From contig JAIEOQ010000006.1 of assembly GCA_019750335.1 (NCBI GenBank), positions 62,001 to 126,000 of the forward strand: 64,000 bases of DNA, read 5' to 3'. A program made the translations under genes and the position numbers. The notes under the pieces were generated by a model, which was not told the origin of the DNA, ran no database searches, and saw only the letters and a list, made by a program, of their open reading frames with translations. Positions 59,313-64,000 of this stretch are shown here, piece after piece. Origin of the DNA: Candidatus Obscuribacterales bacterium (GTDB lineage Bacteria; Cyanobacteriota; Vampirovibrionia; Obscuribacterales; Obscuribacteraceae). Each line of letters begins with the position of its first letter. Position 1 is the stretch's first letter.

Positions 59313-60218
59313 TCAGTATTTCTTGGTGACGCCTAAATCAAGAGCAAATTTGTAGCCGATGATTTTATACATAAGCTTTGCCGCTAAAAATGCCGGTGCG
59401 TGCAAACCGTCTATCGGAGCGAATTCTACGATATCGGCAGCAACTACATTTTTGCGAATACAAAGTTGTTTAATCAAATCCATCAATTGATACCAGCCTA
59501 AACCGCCTGGTTCCGGCGTGCCTGTAGCAGGCATTATGCCGCTATCCAAGCCATCGACGTCGATGGTCAAATAAACGTTGTCCGAAAGAGTAGAGATTAT
59601 GTCTAGCGGATTCCATTTGTCTTGGTTGCGCGCCCAAAAAATATGAATGTTCGGCTTGGCTTGCTCCATCCAATCAACTTCTTCTTTGCTGATATTGCGG
59701 ATGCCGACTTGAGTAATATTTGGTTTTGGTAAGTTTTGATAGAGCTGGTAACTTACGCAAGCATGGCTGTGGATGTTGTTATCGTAAGATTGTCTGAGAT
59801 CGGCATGAGCATCAATTTGCAAAATTGACAGATCGGGATAACGTTGAGTGCAAGCTTTGACTGCGCCTAAAGTCAGGGCATGCTCACCGCCGACTATAAT
59901 TGGAAACTTGTTGAATTCGACAAGAGGTGACACTGCGTTTTGCAGCGCTTTAAATGGCTCGCTTGTTTCATTGTGTTGTGGCTCCATGATTACCGGAGCA
60001 ACTGTTTGAATTCCGACTTTACAAGGTTCTACCCAAAGCTCATCGTCAAAGAGTTCTACTTGTTGGCTAGCTTCAAGTATTGCTTGGGGACCTTTTGCTG
60101 TGCCTTTTCCATAACTGGTTGTCGCTTCGTAGGGGACCGGCACGATGGCGACGCGTGATTTTTCAATGGAGCTGTCTTCGGCGGAAAGTCCGAAAAAGTT
60201 GTTTGATGATTCGCTCAT
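59313..60218 (-). CDS. speB: agmatinase/arginase-family ureohydrolase
   Basis: 301 residues, typical of the ureohydrolase family. Mn2+ ligands are all present: GGEH (His123), DAHAD (Asp146, His148, Asp150) and DVDGLDSG (the paired Asp). The SpeB-like loop LRQSYDNNIHSHA follows DAHAD. Agmatinase gives putrescine and urea; the pattern near the first loop favours agmatinase over arginase, but formiminoglutamase cannot be excluded. GGAG lies 5 nt before the ATG. Together with the TadA gene it forms a two-gene transcript. Confidence 0.82.
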   Translation of the reverse strand: MSESSNNFFGLSAEDSSIEKSRVAIVPVPYEATTSYGKGTAKGPQAILEASQQVELFDDELWVEPCKVGIQTVAPVIMEPQHNETSEPFKALQNAVSPLVEFNKFPIIVGGEHALTLGAVKACTQRYPDLSILQIDAHADLRQSYDNNIHSHACVSYQLYQNLPKPNITQVGIRNISKEEVDWMEQAKPNIHIFWARNQDKWNPLDIISTLSDNVYLTIDVDGLDSGIMPATGTPEPGGLGWYQLMDLIKQLCIRKNVVAADIVEFAPIDGLHAPAFLAAKLMYKIIGYKFALDLGVTKKY

Positions 60219-60300
60219 AGTTGCTCCAGGTTTGGACTCATGGAGTTATACCATTTATCCCCTTTCATTCGCCGCTTGAGATCGTTCTTTATCACTCTCT

Positions 60301-60322
60301 ACTATAAAAACACGTAGATAGT
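60301..60322. repeat. AT-rich dyad variant with a long spacer
   Basis: ACTAT (60301-60305) and ATAGT (60318-60322) with a 12-nt spacer, directly beside the next terminator. Confidence 0.45.
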
Positions 60323-60323
60323 T

Positions 60324-60370
60324 AAAAACAAGAAAAAGACAGGTTCGGGTCCAGTCTTTTCCTTGTTTTT
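60324..60370 (-). terminator. intrinsic terminator of the S41 protease gene
   Basis: Long stem AAAAACAAGAAAAAGAC-GG / CC-GTCTTTTCCTTGTTTTT with loop TTCGGG, immediately after the stop codon. Confidence 0.85.
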
Positions 60371-60372
60371 AA

Positions 60373-61407
60373 CTACTTTTTCGGCAAATCGTTGGCCAGC
60401 AATTCAAGAGCTGTATCCAGTTGGACGTCGCTCTTTCCCGAAGCTTGAACCGTTTTATGCGGCGTCAAGCCCTTTTGGTGAATTGAGGTTCCCGACGGAA
60501 AATAGTAGCTGGCGTAAGTGACCTGTACCGCGCCGCCGTTTGTCAGATTGAAAGTCACTTGGGCAATGCCTTTGCCGTAAGTGATAGTGCCAACGATGGT
60601 GGCGCGATTGTTGTCTTTGAACGCTCCGGAAAGCATCTCTGAGGCTGAGGCCGAGTTGGCGTTTACCAAAATGGTTACCGGCTTTTTGCCGGCCAGATTG
60701 GCGCGCCGAGTGGCTGTCGACGTTGACCCGTTAACGATGGTTTCCAGGTCGTTTTTACGCACGTTTCGTTCTTCAACGTAAGCAGTACCGGAGTAATGCC
60801 CTTTGAGAACGGTAAATTTGCCCTGGTCCACGAAAAGCGAGAAAATCTGAAAAGCTTGATCAACAAAACCGCCGTAGTTGTCGCGCAAGTCGATGACGTA
60901 TGCATCGGCTCCCGAAAGCGACTTTAGGGCAGCTTCCACTTCGTCGGCTGTGTTGTAGCTTGAGAAAGTGGTGATCTTGATATAACCGATGTTGCCGCTG
61001 AGCATTTTCGAGGAGACAACATTGGTTCGAGCATGACGCGTATTGTCATACTTAACCACGCTGGGCGCTTTGTAATAGGTGTAAGCCTCGTTCAAAGAAC
61101 CGAGCATTTTGTTGATAGCTTCCACGGCTTCAGTTTCGTTTTTTAGCTTGCCGTCGAACTTGTGCTCCCAGGTGTGCCAATCTTTCAATTGAGCACGGTG
61201 CACATAGTTGTTTTGGATTACAAGCCAGGCATCGTGATAAAGCTTTTCAGCGTTAGCCGCAGTCCTGGTAGCTGCAGCCGTAGCTGCCGCTTTAGCGTCA
61301 ATAGTCTCTTCGGCAACACTATCGTATGCCGGCGGACCAGCGGTAGCCAGATTGCCGCAAAGAAAGACCGCAGTCAGAAAGATTGCCGTGCGGATGAAGT
61401 TGCTCAT
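60373..61407 (-). CDS. S41-family C-terminal-processing peptidase
   Basis: 344 residues from the ATG at 61407 (AAGGGG 6 nt upstream; the frame is open 52 codons further left without support). Signal peptide ends at about residue 23 (LATA). The catalytic Ser is in NANSASASEMLSG, and the Lys is in GTITYGKGIAQ, as in CtpA/tail-specific proteases. The region that would be a PDZ domain is short and lacks the usual fold pattern; the N-terminal 100 residues are helical. Ctp proteases process envelope precursors such as lipoproteins. The final segment is the usual KGLTPHKTV. Confidence 0.88.
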   Translation of the reverse strand: MSNFIRTAIFLTAVFLCGNLATAGPPAYDSVAEETIDAKAAATAAATRTAANAEKLYHDAWLVIQNNYVHRAQLKDWHTWEHKFDGKLKNETEAVEAINKMLGSLNEAYTYYKAPSVVKYDNTRHARTNVVSSKMLSGNIGYIKITTFSSYNTADEVEAALKSLSGADAYVIDLRDNYGGFVDQAFQIFSLFVDQGKFTVLKGHYSGTAYVEERNVRKNDLETIVNGSTSTATRRANLAGKKPVTILVNANSASASEMLSGAFKDNNRATIVGTITYGKGIAQVTFNLTNGGAVQVTYASYYFPSGTSIHQKGLTPHKTVQASGKSDVQLDTALELLANDLPKK

Positions 61408-61829
61408 AGCAAACCCCTTGAGATTGCAGGCTAGTCGTGCTTGAAGCGCCGAAACCTGCAGATAAAAGAGTGCAAAAAATGGTTTTTTACGGGTTAAACA
61501 GCCACAGAGAAAAGTTAGGGAATGATTAACACCACCGTAAAAGAATGGCGGTGCATTAAGCAACGTGTAATCAGCCCAAAACTCGTTGCCGCTAAATCGT
61601 TGCTGCTGGTGGAGTTAGCGTAACGCCGGCTCTGCTTAGATTGGCTTAATGGTGGCTTAGATGGTGCTTGCCTTCTATCGAAACCTTTACACATACCTTG
61701 TTTCTTCTGGTTCTCAATGGGTAGGTTTATCTCACCTATCCATAACCCATGGTTTTGAAAGCAAACATTTCCTCAGCGTGACGTACAGCTTCGACATCTT
61801 TATTTCAGTGTCCAGAAGGAGACACCTGT
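61408..61829. other. gene-free spacer between divergent genes
   Basis: About 420 bases with no credible gene. It should hold the promoters of the S41 gene (minus) and the DG-repeat lipoprotein (plus). GGCTTAATGGT / GGCTTAGATGGT repeats occur at about 61643-61665. No clear promoter boxes seen. Confidence 0.45.
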
Positions 61830-62915
61830 ATGAGAACGGGATCATGTCTGGTCTGTTTTTTGTGTCTGCTGATTGCCGGTTGTAATCCGGCCGGTTCGGG
61901 ATCGAACCCCCCGGGCTCCGCGGCTATCCGGATTAAAACGGAGCTACAGCCGGAAGGCTCAGGTGAAGTTTCGCGAGTGCACAAGTTTGACCGCGATGGT
62001 TTGTTGCTTGAGACAACGATTAACTTTCGGTCCGGTGAAATGGCTGTTGCCACTTTTGTTCAGGGCGAGCTAGTGGAATACAAGCGCTCTTTGGCTTCGC
62101 AAGTCCAATTGCACACAAAGCTGGTTGACGGTTTGATTGTGTGGCAAGAAGAAAACCGGAACGGCGGAGTTCAATTGCGTTGGCAAAAGCAGGAAAATGG
62201 CGATCTGGAATTGAACCAATTTTATGAAGGACGGTTGTCCGACCGTCTGATCATGCATGCCGACGGCAGTGGTGAAAGCGGCGAAGGACCGCCTAAGCCG
62301 TCTTTCTGGGGTTATACGCAAAAACAAAGTTGGAAAGCCGATGGTTCTTTACGGGTTGAATTTCGATTTGTCGAAAAGAAGATCAACCAGCTTGTCGACA
62401 GTATCGATTTTGATCCTCAAGGCAATGCCACTGCTAAGCATTACCAGGCTAACGGAAAAGTTCTATTGCGTGCGCAATGGCAAAATTGCAAAAATTCAGC
62501 CAATCGGCCGCGTGGAGCCAATCATGATGGTTGGTTGCTCAAAGAAGCAGAAACCCGTTTTGATAACAAAGAAGTTGTTGTCTACACTTACGACAACCGC
62601 CTTTCGTCGTCTGATCCCAACGCCAGCCGGGTGGAGATTACGGCACCCGATGGCAGCAAGCGTGTAATTGAAGCTAAGCCAGGCGATGAAAATGTCGGTC
62701 AGGCCGGAAGTGTGAAACTCTTTGATGCCGGCGGTAAGGCTGCCGGTGATGAAGAACTGACCCAAGCTCATAGCCAGCGTCTTGTAACCGACAGAAATAC
62801 ATTCGGTTATTTGCAGGCTCCGCAATTTCATGCCGCTGATCATCTGCGCAGTATTCGCCAGCTGTTTGCTGTGGATCCGGTGATCCGCAGTTTGTCTTTG
62901 CACAGCAAGTTTTAG
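61830..62915 (+). CDS. DG-repeat lipoprotein
   Basis: 361 residues; AAGGAG lies 8 nt before the ATG. A lipobox LIAGC ends the signal (about 1-17), followed by a Gly/Ser/Pro-rich linker. Repeats such as KFDRDGLLLETTINF, IDFDPQGNATAKHYQANGKVLL and LFDAGGKAAGDEELTQ carry the aromatic-D-x-G turn. It is the same length as the 16.9-kb lipoprotein and has the same layout. The end is not repetitive. A small membrane gene follows 23 nt on and then gluconokinase. Lipid-anchored, function unknown. Confidence 0.75.
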   Translation: MRTGSCLVCFLCLLIAGCNPAGSGSNPPGSAAIRIKTELQPEGSGEVSRVHKFDRDGLLLETTINFRSGEMAVATFVQGELVEYKRSLASQVQLHTKLVDGLIVWQEENRNGGVQLRWQKQENGDLELNQFYEGRLSDRLIMHADGSGESGEGPPKPSFWGYTQKQSWKADGSLRVEFRFVEKKINQLVDSIDFDPQGNATAKHYQANGKVLLRAQWQNCKNSANRPRGANHDGWLLKEAETRFDNKEVVVYTYDNRLSSSDPNASRVEITAPDGSKRVIEAKPGDENVGQAGSVKLFDAGGKAAGDEELTQAHSQRLVTDRNTFGYLQAPQFHAADHLRSIRQLFAVDPVIRSLSLHSKF

Positions 62916-62938
62916 TCATAATCGCAAGGGGGCAGATT

Positions 62939-63160
62939 ATGATTAAAAAAACAGTTGCGCTTTCCATCATGCTTTTTGTTTTGACTTTATGCGGCTATCT
63001 TCTTTTCAATATCGCTTATTTTTTCTTTTGGCTCTTTTGGACCCCGCTTGATCAAAACAAGCTTATGAGTCTGGGTACCATGCTTGTTGTGATTGTAGTC
63101 GGGTATTATGTATGCGCTGTCGGCATTGACAGCCTGCGCGAGCAGAACAGGAGAAACTGA
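62939..63160 (+). CDS. small two-helix membrane protein
   Basis: 73 residues: helix 1 (VALSIMLFVLTLCGYLLFNIAYFFFWLFW), a short loop (TPLDQNK), helix 2 (LMSLGTMLVVIVVGYYVCAVGI) and a charged end (DSLREQNRRN). AAGGGGG precedes the ATG by 7 nt. The stop TGA overlaps the gluconokinase start by one base (TGATG). No family recognised. Confidence 0.65.
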   Translation: MIKKTVALSIMLFVLTLCGYLLFNIAYFFFWLFWTPLDQNKLMSLGTMLVVIVVGYYVCAVGIDSLREQNRRN

Positions 63161-63651
63161 TGATTGTTGTAATCATGGGCCCGGCCGGTTCAGGTAAAAC
63201 TGCTATCGGCACTGCTTTGGCTCAAGCTTTGGGTTGGTCTTTCAGCGATGCCGATCAGTTCCACAGTGCTTCGAACATCAGCAAGATGGAAACCGGCATA
63301 CCGCTTACTGACGAGGACAGACGTCCTTGGTTGGAGTCTATGCATCAAGCCATGTCTGAGGCTAGCATTGCCGGTAAAGATGCTGTTTTTGCTTGCTCGG
63401 CTCTCAGACGTTCCTATCGGGACATTTTGATTGGCGAGCTCAGCGATGTGCATTTTGTTTATTTGAAAGCAAGCCCTGAGTTGCTTGCTAAACGCTTGAG
63501 CGAACGTCAAGGCCACTTCATGAAGCCGGGCATGCTAACCAGCCAATTGCAGGCTTTAGAAGAGCCCAGCGAAAGCGAAGCTTTGATTGTTGACGCTGCG
63601 CTTTCAATCGCTGAAATTGTCCAGTTAATTCGTACCAGTTTGAACACTTAG
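63160..63651 (+). CDS. gntK: gluconokinase
   Basis: 163 residues, the size of GntK. P-loop GPAGSGKT (7-14), followed by the family pattern DADQFHSASNISKMETGIPLTDEDRRPWL and ACSALRRSYRD, then HFMKPGMLTSQLQALEEP. It phosphorylates gluconate to 6-phosphogluconate for the Entner-Doudoroff or pentose-phosphate route. The start overlaps the preceding small membrane gene (TGATG), so translation is coupled. No gluconate transporter lies next to it. Confidence 0.9.
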   Translation: MIVVIMGPAGSGKTAIGTALAQALGWSFSDADQFHSASNISKMETGIPLTDEDRRPWLESMHQAMSEASIAGKDAVFACSALRRSYRDILIGELSDVHFVYLKASPELLAKRLSERQGHFMKPGMLTSQLQALEEPSESEALIVDAALSIAEIVQLIRTSLNT

Positions 63652-63688
63652 CACTCATTCTCTTAAGTCGCTTAGAAAGGAGGTCTCC

Positions 63689-64000
63689 ATGGATCCGTCC
63701 TTTGAATTTGAACGTGCTCTTTTGATTTTGGATTTGGATGAGACTCTTGTTCGCGCGACAGAGAAAAGGCTTGATCGGCCCGAAGACTTTCGTGCCGGGC
63801 AGTACTATGTGTATAAGCGTCCGCATCTGGATAGCTTTTTGCAAACTGTTGCCGGTGTATTTAAGCTTGGCGTTTGGTCTGCCGGTACTCAAGGCTATGT
63901 TGAGTCAACAGTCAACCGGCTTCTTCCGCCAGAGGTTGAGCCTTTGTTTGTCTGGAGCCGGCTTAAATGCGTTCGTCGCTCGGATCTGGAGAGTAAAGAA
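63689..64000 (+). CDS. HAD-family phosphatase, FCP1/SCP-like, truncated by the window edge
   Basis: The first 104 codons are visible and the frame runs off the right edge. A near-perfect ribosome site AAAGGAGG sits before the ATG at 63689. The catalytic motif LDLDETLV (Asp15, Asp17) is followed by KRPHLDSFLQTVAGVFKLGVWSAGTQGYV, the pattern of NLI-interacting/FCP1-type phosphatases (CTD small phosphatase group). Bacterial members dephosphorylate proteins or small molecules of unknown identity. The remainder lies outside the window. Confidence 0.75.
   Translation, partial: MDPSFEFERALLILDLDETLVRATEKRLDRPEDFRAGQYYVYKRPHLDSFLQTVAGVFKLGVWSAGTQGYVESTVNRLLPPEVEPLFVWSRLKCVRRSDLESKE

Overview
What it is. 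This is a 64 kb piece of bacterial chromosome with mixed-strand, mostly single-gene or short-operon organisation. Starts usually carry Shine-Dalgarno sequences (AAGGAG/GAGG). There are many strong intrinsic terminators. Lipobox signal peptides point to a lipoprotein-bearing, probably diderm, envelope. I found no rRNA, tRNA, CRISPR array, transposase, integrase or phage gene. The mix of a PPK2-type polyphosphate kinase, a BT1/folate-biopterin-type MFS carrier, a membrane-anchored GltB-like protein, many lineage-specific secreted 'DG-repeat' proteins and moderate base composition would suit a non-photosynthetic cyanobacterial relative (Melainabacteria/Vampirovibrionia, e.g. Obscuribacterales). 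That placement is only an inference.

Layout. 1-5.3 kb: a truncated DG-repeat protein, a lipid kinase, an unknown gene with C-ending codon bias, then three proteins with Gly-Cys tails (two of them TPM-like) and a small membrane protein. 5.4-12.3 kb (minus): nucleoside transporter, DG-repeat protein, acyl-CoA dehydrogenase and a tandem pair of unknown paralogues. 12.6-16 kb: mutL, nadD and small genes. 16-20.3 kb (minus): DUF2071 protein, DG-repeat lipoprotein and a coupled unknown pair. 20.7-28.3 kb: small membrane proteins, methyltransferase, Dam-type methylase, deacetylase-like protein, CNNM/CBS protein and TPR-matrixin. 28.4-35.8 kb (minus): ftsH with small membrane proteins around it, including two paralogous 25-residue miniproteins, then a DUF4139 protein and tandem propeller-like proteins. 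35.9-40 kb (minus): BT1 carrier, OsmC, PPK2 and MFS exporter. 40.3-47.6 kb: MBL-fold protein, a double retropepsin, panC, a ketol-acid-reductoisomerase homologue with two altered catalytic residues, and an opine-dehydrogenase-like protein. 47.8-51.4 kb: GltB-like protein, SDR and NadE-like protein. 52-61.4 kb (minus): M20 amidohydrolase, unknowns, oxygenase-like protein, Gfo/Idh/MocA, TadA, agmatinase-like protein and S41 protease. 61.8-64 kb: DG-repeat lipoprotein, gluconokinase and a truncated HAD phosphatase.

How the genes relate. NAD synthesis is touched twice (nadD, NadE-like). PanC sits tail to tail with the reductoisomerase homologue, which could supply ketopantoate reductase activity. 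Envelope and protein-quality functions are prominent: FtsH, S41, matrixin, retropepsin, and many small membrane proteins or lipoproteins. A 19-bp AT-rich dyad (ATACTAT-N5-ATAGTAT) recurs in the spacers next to terminators. It is the clearest unexplained non-coding signal here.
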